A stretch of DNA of 64,000 nucleotides from contig JAFRRM010000016.1 in assembly GCA_017428105.1 (NCBI GenBank), positions 36,187-100,186 on the forward strand, written 5' to 3'. A model generated the notes under the pieces. That model was not told the origin of the DNA, did no database searches, and was given only the letters and a program-made list of their open reading frames with translations. A program made the translations under genes and the position numbers. Positions 17,730-26,438 of this stretch are shown piece by piece (positions within the stretch are counted from its first letter, which is position 1; each line of letters begins with the position of its first letter). This DNA is from Lachnospiraceae bacterium. Its GTDB lineage: Bacteria > Bacillota > Clostridia > Lachnospirales > Lachnospiraceae.

Positions 17730-19603
17730 GTCTCCGGGACTTCGCCGCCGTGGAAGAAGGCGTAGACGGCGCGGGCGGAGGGGGCGTTCATGCCGGGGAC
17801 GGCCTTGAGGGAGGCGTAGTCCGCGGTGCGGATGGAGTCGATGTCCGGGAGGGCGGCCAGAAGGGCGCGGCGGCGGGCGGGGCCGACGCCGGGGATGTCG
17901 TCCAGGATCGAATGGACCTGGCTCTTGCCGCGCAGGGAGCGGTGATATTCGATGGCGAAGCGGTGCGTTTCGTCCTGGATGCGGGTGATCAGTTTGAAGA
18001 TCTCGCTCTTCGTGTCGATGGGCAGCTCCCGGTCCTCAAAATATAGGCCGCGCGTCCTGTGACGGTCATCCTTCACCATGCCGCACACGGGCACGCGCAG
18101 GCCCAGCCGCGCCAGCACTTCCAGCGCCGCGTGCACCTGTCCTTTCCCGCCGTCCATCAGGATCAGGTCCGGGAAGCGCAGGAACGAATCCGCGGCGTCG
18201 TAACCGATGCTCTCGCGCACCATACCCTGTTCCTTCAGTCCGTGCGTGAAGCGACGAAAAAGCACTTCCGTCAGCGACGCCGTGTCGTTGTTGCCTTCCA
18301 CGAAGCGGATGCGGAATTTCCGGTAATCATTCTTTTTCGGGCGGCCGTCCTCATACACCACCATGGACCCCACGGTGGCAAAGCCGCTGATATGCGAAAT
18401 GTCGTACGCCTCGATGCGCCGCAGTTCCGTCATGCCGAGCAGTTCCTGCAGGCCCTTCAAGGCGCCGACGCTGCGTTCTTCCTCGCGCTTTGCCTGCGTC
18501 TGAAGCCGCTCCAGCTCCCGCACCGCGTTCTCCGCCGCCAGATCCAGCAGGCCGCGTTTTTCGCCCCGCTGCGGGACGCGCACCGTGACCTTCCGGCCTG
18601 CGCGGCTGCTCAGGACCGCTTCCAGCAGTTCCCGGTCCTCGGGCTCGGTCTCCACCAGGATCTCCCGGGGCAGGAACGGCGTCCCGCTGTAGAACTGGCG
18701 GATCACCTGCGAAAGCAGGGCGGCCGGCTCCTCTTCCATCACTTCGATGCGGCTGTGGTCCCGGCCGATCATCCGTCCGTTCCGGATGAAGAAGATCTCC
18801 GCGATCCCCTCGCCGTCCTTTACCGCCAGCGCCAGGATGTCGCGGTCCTCGCCGCCGGCTTCCGAGATCTTCTGCTTCTCCGCCAGCACCTTCACGTCCT
18901 GCATCAGGTCGCGGTACCGCGCGGCCTCTTCAAAATCCAGCCGTTCCGCCGCCTCCTGCATTTTTTCCTTCAGATACGCCAGCGCCGGCCGGTAATCACC
19001 TTTCAGGAACCGCCGCGCCTTTTCCACGCTCACGCCGTATTCCTCCGGACTGATCCCGTCCTTCAGGCACGGGGCGGGGCAGCGGCCCATCTGATACTGC
19101 AGGCAGGGGCGTTCCTTCCCCTGGTCCTCCGGGAGCCGCCGGCTGCAGGTCCTGAGCCGGAAGATGGTCTCCATGAGGCGCACGGCTTCCCGCACCGCCG
19201 TCACGTTGGTGAACGGCCCGAAGTACTCGTTTTTATCGCGCTTTAAGCGCCGGCTCAGGAACACGCGCGGGTAGGTTTCGGACGTGAGGCAGACGTACGG
19301 ATACGTCTTGTCGTCCATCAGCAGCGTATTGTACGGCGGGCGGTGCTCCTTGATCAGATTGCATTCCAGGATCAGCGCCTCGGTCTCCGAACTGACGGTG
19401 ATGGTCTCGAACCAGGCGATCTCCCCGATCATTTTGATGATCTGCGGGCCCCGGTTCACAGTCTTGGCAAAATACGACTTGACGCGGTTTTTCAGACTGG
19501 TGGCTTTTCCCACGTAAAGGATGCGCCCCTCCTCATCGTGCATCAGATACACGCCCGGGGCGTCCGGCAGTTTTTTCAGTTCGTCTTTGATGGAAAAGCT
19601 CAT
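17726..19603 (-). CDS. uvrC: Excinuclease ABC subunit C
   Basis: 625 residues, dual-incision nuclease of nucleotide excision repair. GIY-YIG domain at the N-terminus (PGVYLMHDEEGRILYVGKA), UVR motif around residues 205-240 (AYLKEKMQEAAERLDFEEAA), RNase H-like C-terminal nuclease with IEAYDISHISG and LILMDGGKGQVHAAL, then a helix-hairpin-helix (IPGVGPARRRALL). No Shine-Dalgarno site precedes the ATG; instead a -10 box ends only 6 bp upstream, so the mRNA may be leaderless. The cluster uvrC-hprK-murB-whiA is a familiar Firmicutes neighbourhood. Confidence 0.96.
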   Translation of the reverse strand: MSFSIKDELKKLPDAPGVYLMHDEEGRILYVGKATSLKNRVKSYFAKTVNRGPQIIKMIGEIAWFETITVSSETEALILECNLIKEHRPPYNTLLMDDKTYPYVCLTSETYPRVFLSRRLKRDKNEYFGPFTNVTAVREAVRLMETIFRLRTCSRRLPEDQGKERPCLQYQMGRCPAPCLKDGISPEEYGVSVEKARRFLKGDYRPALAYLKEKMQEAAERLDFEEAARYRDLMQDVKVLAEKQKISEAGGEDRDILALAVKDGEGIAEIFFIRNGRMIGRDHSRIEVMEEEPAALLSQVIRQFYSGTPFLPREILVETEPEDRELLEAVLSSRAGRKVTVRVPQRGEKRGLLDLAAENAVRELERLQTQAKREEERSVGALKGLQELLGMTELRRIEAYDISHISGFATVGSMVVYEDGRPKKNDYRKFRIRFVEGNNDTASLTEVLFRRFTHGLKEQGMVRESIGYDAADSFLRFPDLILMDGGKGQVHAALEVLARLGLRVPVCGMVKDDRHRTRGLYFEDRELPIDTKSEIFKLITRIQDETHRFAIEYHRSLRGKSQVHSILDDIPGVGPARRRALLAALPDIDSIRTADYASLKAVPGMNAPSARAVYAFFHGGEVPET

Positions 19604-19609
19604 GGCCGA

Positions 19610-19639
19610 ATTATAGCATATTTTTGTGGTTTTTCACAA
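19610..19639 (-). promoter_or_regulatory. uvrC promoter with -10 abutting the start codon
   Basis: On the minus strand: TTGTGA (19639-19634), 18-bp spacer, consensus TATAAT (19615-19610), then GGCCGA-complement and the uvrC ATG at 19603. The expected start of transcription falls on or next to the A of ATG. Confidence 0.65.
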
Positions 19640-19660
19640 GAAGATGTGGTAGAGTAATAA
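19633..19660 (+). promoter_or_regulatory. Promoter of the first half-exporter, overlapping the uvrC -35
   Basis: TTCACA at 19633-19638, 16-bp spacer, TAATAA at 19655-19660, then TCGGT and the ATG at 19666. The -35 boxes of the two divergent promoters share the same bases. Confidence 0.5.
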
Positions 19661-19665
19661 TCGGT

Positions 19666-21411
19666 ATGAAACTGATACTGTCTTATTTGGGTAAGTTAAA
19701 AGGCAGACTGGCCGCCGCGATGACGCTGAAATTCCTCGCGGCCATGTTTGAGTTGCTCCTGCCCCGCATCCTGACCCATATCATCGACGAGATCGTGCCC
19801 ACCGGGCAGGTCCGCTCCGTCGTGCTCTGGGGTCTGGCAATGATCCTCGTCGCAGCCCTGACCGCCGGCCTCAACATCCTGGCCAACCGCGCCGCCGTGC
19901 GCAACGCCAAGGAAGTCGCGTATGCGGTCCGCCAGGATCTGTTCGAGAAGACCGCCCGTCTTTCCGGCACGCGTTTCGACCTCTTCACCCTTCCGTCCCT
20001 CACCAGCCGCATGACCAGCGACAGCTACAATATCCAGCAGTTCGCCCAGACCCTGCAGGCGATGTGCGTGCGCGCCCCGTTCCTGATGCTGGGCGGCATC
20101 CTCATGATGTTCAGCATGGACGTCGTGCTGGCCTCCATCCTGGTCGCCATCATCATCCCGCTGGGCCTTTTCATTTTCTTCGTTTCCCGCAAGGGCATCC
20201 CGCTGTTCAACGTCGTCCAGGAAAAGCTGGACAGGGTCGTCCGCATCATGCGGGAAAACATCACCGGCATCCGCGTGGTGAAGGCGCTGTCCAAAAAGGA
20301 ATACGAGAAACGGCGCTTCGATGAAGCCAATGAAGAGATGTACCGCAGCAACACCCGCGCCTCCACCGTGATGGCGCTGCCCGGCCCGGTGATGAACCTC
20401 TGCCTGAACGCGGGGCTGGCGCTGGTGGTCTACGTGGGCGCCTCGCGCGTCAATACCGGTGCCATGAAACCCGGCGTCATCCTGGGCAGCCTGACGTATT
20501 TCAACACGATCCTGATGAGCGTGATGGCGCTCAACCGGATCTTCATCATGCTGAGCAAGGCCTCCGCTTCCGCGAACCGTATCGCCGACGTGCTGGCCTC
20601 GCCCGAGGACCAGCCCGTGCTGAGCCCGGAAGAATGCCGGCAGCCCGCCGGGGACGAACTGATCCGCATGGAGCACGTGCGCTTCCGCTATCAGGAGGCG
20701 CAGGAAGAGATCCGCGACGGCGAGCAGGCGCTGGCGCTGGACGACATCAGTTTTACCGTGAAAGAAGGCGAGAGCCTGGGCATCATCGGCCCGACCGGCG
20801 CCGGCAAATCCACCGTCCTGCAGCTGCTGATGCGCTTCTATGACGTGAAGGACGGCGGCGTGTTCATCGCCGGCCGCGACGTGCGCGGCTATGAGCCGGA
20901 CGAGCTGCGGAGCCAGTTCGGCGTCGTCTTCCAGAACGACATGGTCTTCAACGACACGCTGTTCAGCAACGTGGACTTCGGCCGCAGCCTGACCACGGAG
21001 CAGGTCGACGCGGCGGTGAAAGACGCGATGGCCGCGGATTTCGTGTACGGCCTGAAAGGCGGTCTGGATTTCGTCGCGGACATCAAGGGCGCCAACCTCT
21101 CCGGCGGCCAGAAGCAGCGTCTCCTGATCGCCCGCAGTCTCGCCGCCCGCCCCCGCATCCTGATCCTGGACGATTCCTCGTCCGCCCTGGATTACCGCAC
21201 GGACGCCCAGCTGCGCAAAACCTTAAGCGAGCGGTATCGGGACTCCACCCTGATCATGATCGCCCAGCGCGTCAGCTCCATCCGCCACCTCACCAATATC
21301 CTCGTCCTGCGCGACGGGGAATGCATCGGCTACGGCCCTCATGAAGAGCTCATGAAGACCTGCCCCTACTACCGCGACATCTGCAACGCCCAGATGGGCG
21401 CCCTGGAATGA
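19666..21411 (+). CDS. ABC exporter half-transporter, degenerate-site subunit
   Basis: 581 residues: six-helix exporter domain then nucleotide-binding domain. Walker A GPTGAGKST (about 375), signature NLSGGQKQR (canonical), Walker B LILDDSSSALD in which the catalytic Glu is replaced by Asp, and the switch His replaced by Gln (MIAQRVSSI). These are hallmarks of the non-catalytic site in heterodimeric exporters of the YfiB/YfiC or LmrCD kind. Its complement is the gene at 27504, which has the intact Glu and His but a degenerate signature. ATG 19666 (MKLILSYLGKLKGRL) is preferred over the longer frame. Substrate unknown; multidrug-type export is a general inference. Confidence 0.9.
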   Translation: MKLILSYLGKLKGRLAAAMTLKFLAAMFELLLPRILTHIIDEIVPTGQVRSVVLWGLAMILVAALTAGLNILANRAAVRNAKEVAYAVRQDLFEKTARLSGTRFDLFTLPSLTSRMTSDSYNIQQFAQTLQAMCVRAPFLMLGGILMMFSMDVVLASILVAIIIPLGLFIFFVSRKGIPLFNVVQEKLDRVVRIMRENITGIRVVKALSKKEYEKRRFDEANEEMYRSNTRASTVMALPGPVMNLCLNAGLALVVYVGASRVNTGAMKPGVILGSLTYFNTILMSVMALNRIFIMLSKASASANRIADVLASPEDQPVLSPEECRQPAGDELIRMEHVRFRYQEAQEEIRDGEQALALDDISFTVKEGESLGIIGPTGAGKSTVLQLLMRFYDVKDGGVFIAGRDVRGYEPDELRSQFGVVFQNDMVFNDTLFSNVDFGRSLTTEQVDAAVKDAMAADFVYGLKGGLDFVADIKGANLSGGQKQRLLIARSLAARPRILILDDSSSALDYRTDAQLRKTLSERYRDSTLIMIAQRVSSIRHLTNILVLRDGECIGYGPHEELMKTCPYYRDICNAQMGALE

Positions 21412-21444
21412 CGGGCCGATAAAGCATCGGCCCGTCATTCCTTT
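21405..21444 (+). terminator. Terminator overlapping the end of the half-exporter
   Basis: Perfect 16-bp stem GGAATGACGGGCCGAT / ATCGGCCCGTCATTCC with loop AAAGC, followed by TTT. The left arm contains the stop codon at 21409-21411. Marks the left edge of the AT-richer block. Confidence 0.75.
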
Positions 21445-22705
21445 AATCTATTTCTTCCTGCACCTGATAGATCACGGTTTCCTTTTCCCAGATGATCATA
21501 TAATAGATCTTTCCGTCCCGGCAGTACTTTACGGCATGGGGACAATGCCTGATCATGTCCGGGTCACTGACGTTCAGACACCAGAGAAGCTCTCCCTGAG
21601 GAGAATATTTGCGCAGTGTACTTTCCCCCTCTTTCCCGATTAAATGCGAATCCCAGATTTCAGCATAGAGATTGTCTTGCATGTCTACATAGATTGGAAA
21701 CACATATTTAAAACTAAACCCATCTTTGCCGAAAATCCATGTTGTAGTTCCGCTGCTGACCACGCCGTTCGTTCCGTCCCTTTGAAATCCTTTATCTGTC
21801 GGAATAACTTTGTCTCCGGACAGATTCAGACAGGAATTGCAATTGCTCGTGTCAGGCTTCAGGCTTAACCAATCAATAATAATTAGCTGTCCGTCTATCC
21901 AAAGCATGCTGTCAAAACAAACATGGTTTGGATCAGGATCATAATATGGAATGGCCTTTCTTTCTCCAGTTTCCAAGTCGACTTGATAGAGCATATTATC
22001 ATCGGCTGTATCCAGATCTTCGATTCCATTTACAAAGTAGAAATACTCTTCGTCGATTTCAATATACCAGGGTTCATCGCCAGGCTCCATAAAATATTTT
22101 CTGACACACTTTCCATCCTGATATAGTTTTATATATCTGCCGATATTATCCAGAATGATAAACCTTGTTTCATCCAAGGCTGCAAAACCGCAGGGCTCCA
22201 GAATGTCGCTTCCGGTATCCAGTTCTCTCAGGTGGATCGCATCACCATCGGCAAGTGCAGGGTAGAAAAACACTTCATTGGGAACACGGAGAACTTCCTT
22301 AACTGTCGGAGGAGGCAGCAGCGGTTCCGCATAGGGATCGCTGATGAGGTTGATCACAGGATTATCGTTCGCAGTGGTATGCGGAGCCGTTAGTTCTTCT
22401 GTACTTGTATCCGCTTCCGTTGGAACAGAGACCGGCAGTTCTTTCGTTATCGGCGTCCGCTTCCTTTCTTTGTCGAACTCCGCAGCTTCTGACGAGATGG
22501 CAGTTGAAGCCGAATCAGGTTCCGAAGAATTCTGCGGCGTGTTTTCGGATTCTGCTGCTGCAGCTCTTGTCATATCAGGAGTACTGTCCGCTTCCCGGGC
22601 CTCCCCGGAAGCAAGGGCGTGTTCCGTTGTTTGTTTTTCGTTATTTGCACACGCGGAGAACAGACATAGTATACTCATCAGAATCAGCATCAATATCTTC
22701 TTCAT
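21443..22705 (-). CDS. Propeller-type lipoprotein, copy 1
   Basis: 420 residues. Lipoprotein signal MKKILMLILMSILCLFSAC, then a Thr/Ser/Glu-rich spacer to about residue 120, then a domain of repeated beta-type segments (LRELDTGSDILEPCGF, RFIILDNIGRYIKLYQDGKCV, MLYQVDLETGERK, TLRKYSPQGELLWC) consistent with an NHL/YncE-like beta-propeller. Start 22705 has AAGGAG at good spacing. It is a close paralogue of the gene at 22921-24156, from which it arose by tandem duplication. Lower GC than the surrounding chromosome. Role unknown; surface exposed. Confidence 0.8.
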   Translation of the reverse strand: MKKILMLILMSILCLFSACANNEKQTTEHALASGEAREADSTPDMTRAAAAESENTPQNSSEPDSASTAISSEAAEFDKERKRTPITKELPVSVPTEADTSTEELTAPHTTANDNPVINLISDPYAEPLLPPPTVKEVLRVPNEVFFYPALADGDAIHLRELDTGSDILEPCGFAALDETRFIILDNIGRYIKLYQDGKCVRKYFMEPGDEPWYIEIDEEYFYFVNGIEDLDTADDNMLYQVDLETGERKAIPYYDPDPNHVCFDSMLWIDGQLIIIDWLSLKPDTSNCNSCLNLSGDKVIPTDKGFQRDGTNGVVSSGTTTWIFGKDGFSFKYVFPIYVDMQDNLYAEIWDSHLIGKEGESTLRKYSPQGELLWCLNVSDPDMIRHCPHAVKYCRDGKIYYMIIWEKETVIYQVQEEID

Positions 22706-22731
22706 AGAAACCATCTCCTTATTTATTCTCC

Positions 22732-22917
22732 GACAGGGTGACCTGTCCAGTCCGGTGAATACGGTGACACAGCTCCGCACCCTGTGCAATTGCCTGTTCC
22801 CGATGCGAAAGTATGCCTCTCACGGATCTGCTTTCCGCATATGGAGCATGTTTTGGTGTGTGTTGTGGCAGTAATAGCAGAATATTTAAAAGCATGGCTG
22901 TCAGTTCCCGCATAGTT
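22732..22917 (-). pseudogene. Duplicated 3' fragment of the NlpC/zinc-ribbon gene
   Basis: Between the two lipoprotein genes the minus strand encodes an out-of-context copy of the last ~60 residues of the 24176-26215 protein, reading TDSHAFKYS, THTKTCSICGKQIRERHTF, ASGTGNCTGCG and SPYSPDW, ending GE plus stop at the same relative point. It has no start codon of its own in frame with a ribosome site. It is the leftover end of the duplication unit. Sequence is diverged from the parent but frame is preserved. Confidence 0.8.
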
Positions 22918-22920
22918 CCT

Positions 22921-24156
22921 TTAATCTATTTCTTCCTGTACCTGATAAATCACAGTTTCTTTTTCCCAGATGATCATAAAATAGATCTTTCCGTCCCGGC
23001 AGTATTTTACGGCATGGGGACAATGTCGGATCATGTCCGGGTCACTGACGTTCAGACACCAGAGAAGTTCTCCCTGAGGAGAATATTTGCGGAGTGTATG
23101 TTCTCCCTCTTTAAAAAGCCTTTTTGTATCCCAGATCATAGCATAGAGATTATCCTGCCTGTCTATATAGATCGGAAACAAACGCTTAAATTTAAACGCC
23201 TTTTGATCGAAAACCCATGTTGTGGTTCCGCTGCTTACCACACCGTTCAGTCTGTCCATTTGGAAACCTTTTTCTGTCGGAACCACTTTATCTCTGGCTG
23301 GATTCAAACAAGAGTTGGTATTGTCAGGCTTCAGGCTATAGCAATCAAAGATAGTTAGCTGTCCATCTATCCAAAGCATGCTGTCAATTTGTAAACGTTC
23401 CGGGTCAGGTTCATAAAATGGGATGCCCCTTCTTTCTCCTGTTTCCAAGTCGACTTGATAAAGCATATTATCATCAGCAGTATCCAGATCCTCGACATAA
23501 TTAACAAAGTAGAAATACTCCTCATCGATTTCAATATAATTAGGACAATCATCGGGGTCCATAAAATAGCTTCTGACACACTTCCCATCCTGGTATAGTT
23601 TTATATATCTGCCGATATTATCCAGAATGATAAACCTTGTTTCATCCAGAGCCGCAAACCCGCGAGGCTCCAGGATACCACTTCCGGTGTCCAGTTCTCT
23701 CAGGTGAATAGCGTCATCATCGGCAAGCGCCGGATAGAGAAATACTTCATTCGGCAGCCGGAGGACTTCCTTTGTTTCCGGCGGCGGCATCAGAGGCTCC
23801 GCATAGGGATCGTCGAGGATAACCAGATTCTTTTCGGGAATGGGGTCCGGATCCGTTGGCACTTCTGTGCTTGTTTCCGGTTCCTGCGATGAGAAAGTGG
23901 GTGTCTGATCTTCCGTATTCGTTATAGGTTCTGTGGCTTCTGACATGGCAGCACTCGGAGACGAAGCCGGTTCCGAAGTGTTCTGCGGAGGATTTGCAGA
24001 TTCTTCCGTCACAGCTACAGTTTTGTCGGCAGCATTGCTGCTGTCCCCTGCCTCCCGGGAGGCAGGGGGATTATCACTTGTTTGGTTTTCGTTCTTTGCA
24101 CATGCGGAAAGCAGGCATGTTATGCTGATCATCATGAGGATCAATAACTTCTTCAT
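22921..24156 (-). CDS. Propeller-type lipoprotein, copy 2
   Basis: 411 residues, very similar to the product at 21443-22705 over the propeller part; the spacer after the lipobox (LLSAC) differs more. AGGAGG precedes the ATG at 24156; the longer frame would run into the upstream gene. The last ~50 residues (from SPQGELLWCLNVSDPDMIRH to QEEID) are almost identical in both copies. It lies 20 bp after the NlpC/zinc-ribbon gene, so the two are probably cotranscribed. Confidence 0.8.
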   Translation of the reverse strand: MKKLLILMMISITCLLSACAKNENQTSDNPPASREAGDSSNAADKTVAVTEESANPPQNTSEPASSPSAAMSEATEPITNTEDQTPTFSSQEPETSTEVPTDPDPIPEKNLVILDDPYAEPLMPPPETKEVLRLPNEVFLYPALADDDAIHLRELDTGSGILEPRGFAALDETRFIILDNIGRYIKLYQDGKCVRSYFMDPDDCPNYIEIDEEYFYFVNYVEDLDTADDNMLYQVDLETGERRGIPFYEPDPERLQIDSMLWIDGQLTIFDCYSLKPDNTNSCLNPARDKVVPTEKGFQMDRLNGVVSSGTTTWVFDQKAFKFKRLFPIYIDRQDNLYAMIWDTKRLFKEGEHTLRKYSPQGELLWCLNVSDPDMIRHCPHAVKYCRDGKIYFMIIWEKETVIYQVQEEID

Positions 24157-24175
24157 AGAGTAAGCCTCCTCGTAT

Positions 24176-26215
24176 TTATTCTCCAACAGGTGGATCCACC
24201 CAATCCGGAGAATAAGGTGACGCAGCTCCGCACTGCGTGCAATTGCCGGTTCCCGATGCGAAAGTGTGTCTCTCCCGGATTTGCTTTCCACATACGGAGC
24301 ATGTTTTAGTATGCGTTGTAGTAGTAATATCAGAGTACTTAAAAGTGTGATTATCAGTTCTCGTGTAGTCACAGAGGCTGCAATGCCTGGTGTGTTTTGT
24401 ATCCGTAGATGACGTGACCGAGAACTGATGTGCTTCCACCCGGATCAATTGTCCGCATTTGCTGCAGACAACGTTATGCTCCGCTGCGGTACTCTGTTGA
24501 TAGGTGCCGCTGTGCTGACATGAAGTAAACCAGTGTTTCGGACGGCGGTATATATAGTCGTCACCCAGGGAAGAGGCTGTTACAGTTCTGGTGACCACCT
24601 TTCCATCATTACTATTGTATTTCACTTTTCCTTCGCTATCAAGTTTACTATTACTGGCCTTACTCTCAATGGTTTTGAACGAGCTACCGTTGGTTTCCCA
24701 TTTTAGAAACAACATCATGTGCCCGTTTTTAACCACCATATCCATCGGCTGCAAATCACTAAAGCTGATTTCCGGATAATATACGTCTGCTCGTGGATCA
24801 CTATAAAAGCTGATCGTCCCCACCTTATTGTCAAGCCCGTAAGCTGCGCTTACAAATCCGGAGCAATCAATCCCAATAGTATCCCCAATAATGGTAGTTG
24901 TGCAATTTCCAGTTGTGTTTTTTCTCTGACCCACACAATCAACGAATGGATACAGTGTCTCTCCTACATTTCCATTCATCCCGTTCCAGCAATATGGGAT
25001 TCCGGTGAATACATCTCCTGCCTTCGCATTTGCCAGATAAGCGGGACGGCTGTATATATCTCTCCCCAGAGCAGAATCACGCGCATACTTCCCATTCTTT
25101 CCGCTCCAACTGCGGAAAGTCCATTTCTGATCTCTCATTGTCTTCGCGCTTTTAAGAACATCTGCTCTTGAACGCGTGACGGGCATAGGCTGGATTTCGT
25201 TATCCCAGGGCCCCCTCGTTTCATTTGATTCATTAGGATTTGCCCCCTGTGTGGTTCGTACCTCGGGTACATGAGGGATTTCCGGTTCCGGAAGAGTTCC
25301 CAGCAGCGAATTATCCAAAGAATATACCGTTGTATATGGCTCATAAACAGCCATCATGTAGAGGCGGCCGTCATCTCCCAGCCGGACATCATGATACGGA
25401 AATTCAAACCGGTTTGTGATATCGATGCTGATATAAGCCGTCAGATTCCCGCTTGGATCATATTTGCGAATCGTATAGATCTCCGGATCTGCGGTGCTCA
25501 GGCTAAAGTCAAACACCCGTAAGTATAGGTTTCCTTCCTTATCGACACCAACTACATCAATGGCACCGCTGTTGTTTAAAAACCATTCGTTGTCTTCTCT
25601 TACGACATGAAGGACACATTGCCCGTTCGACTCAAGGGTTTCGCGATGCGTACTCAGATTGGTTTTAGTCAAGCTGCCATCTGCAGGATCAAAACAATAG
25701 TTGCCCATTTGTTCTGAAATCAATACCAGACGGTCTCCTTCAAAAACCAGGTCAGTAATGTATTCTCCTATGTTCTCAACGGAATACAAATAGCGAGTCT
25801 GACTGTAATCGTTTAAGTCGATTCGGATCAGGCCTTCTTTCCCTGCAACATAGGCATACCGCTCATTTGCAGCCAGGAAGCCACCGTCATACAGGTCATC
25901 TGCGTCAAGTTCAATGGTCGCCACATGCTTGCCGTTTTGGAAGCGCTTCACGTATCCCATCCAGGCTTCGAGGACAAGAATGTCATTTTCCGTGATTATG
26001 GCAAAAGAATCCGGCCCCAGATTTCCTGTTACGTGTTTATGGAGACGGAAACCATCTTCTGATTCTTCGTCGTTTTTGTTGGGAACTTGCAGAATTGTTT
26101 TGGCAATCATTGCTTCTCCGTGTTCCTGTCTATTTGACAGAGTTTCTGCCTGAACAGGACTAAGACTAGTCCCCAAAAGGAGAATGATCAGCATCCATAT
26201 GCAATTTTTTTTCAT
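24176..26215 (-). CDS. Secreted propeller - NlpC/P60-like hydrolase - zinc-ribbon protein
   Basis: 679 residues. Signal peptide MKKNCIWMLIILLLGTSLSPVQA; residues about 35-310 form the same propeller-like domain as the two lipoproteins (WMGYVKRFQNGKHVATIEL); about 350-555 is a cysteine peptidase/amidase domain with IDCSGFVSAAYG (nucleophile Cys) and VKNGHMMLFL (His), as in NlpC/P60 proteins; the tail has successive Cys pairs in CSKCGQL, CSLCDY, CSVCGKQ and CTQCGA, resembling treble-clef zinc ribbons. Likely acts on peptidoglycan outside the cell (inference). AAGGAAGG precedes the start. Confidence 0.8.
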   Translation of the reverse strand: MKKNCIWMLIILLLGTSLSPVQAETLSNRQEHGEAMIAKTILQVPNKNDEESEDGFRLHKHVTGNLGPDSFAIITENDILVLEAWMGYVKRFQNGKHVATIELDADDLYDGGFLAANERYAYVAGKEGLIRIDLNDYSQTRYLYSVENIGEYITDLVFEGDRLVLISEQMGNYCFDPADGSLTKTNLSTHRETLESNGQCVLHVVREDNEWFLNNSGAIDVVGVDKEGNLYLRVFDFSLSTADPEIYTIRKYDPSGNLTAYISIDITNRFEFPYHDVRLGDDGRLYMMAVYEPYTTVYSLDNSLLGTLPEPEIPHVPEVRTTQGANPNESNETRGPWDNEIQPMPVTRSRADVLKSAKTMRDQKWTFRSWSGKNGKYARDSALGRDIYSRPAYLANAKAGDVFTGIPYCWNGMNGNVGETLYPFVDCVGQRKNTTGNCTTTIIGDTIGIDCSGFVSAAYGLDNKVGTISFYSDPRADVYYPEISFSDLQPMDMVVKNGHMMLFLKWETNGSSFKTIESKASNSKLDSEGKVKYNSNDGKVVTRTVTASSLGDDYIYRRPKHWFTSCQHSGTYQQSTAAEHNVVCSKCGQLIRVEAHQFSVTSSTDTKHTRHCSLCDYTRTDNHTFKYSDITTTTHTKTCSVCGKQIRERHTFASGTGNCTQCGAASPYSPDWVDPPVGE

Positions 26216-26378
26216 AATACCTTCCTTCTTTCTAAGATTGTGATATTTGGATGATTAATCTGTGATTTGCGTTGTCTACATATTTTGTAAAGTGTTCTCA
26301 CATCCTTTCTGCCTTGTTATTTACCGCTATTTCTGCCGTATGTTTTCTTTTTTCTCATAAAGTGTACTCGTTTTGCTC

Positions 26379-26407
26379 TTGAAAAGGAAGAACATAAAGT
26401 GTAATAT
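26379..26407 (+). promoter_or_regulatory. Promoter of the LysR-type regulator
   Basis: TTGAAA at 26379-26384, 17-bp spacer, TAATAT at 26402-26407, about 32 bp before the ATG at 26439. The 220-bp AT-rich gap separates it from the divergent exported hydrolase, whose own promoter I cannot place confidently. Confidence 0.65.
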
Positions 26408-26438
26408 GTATTACGAAAAACGCAATGCGGAGGAATGC

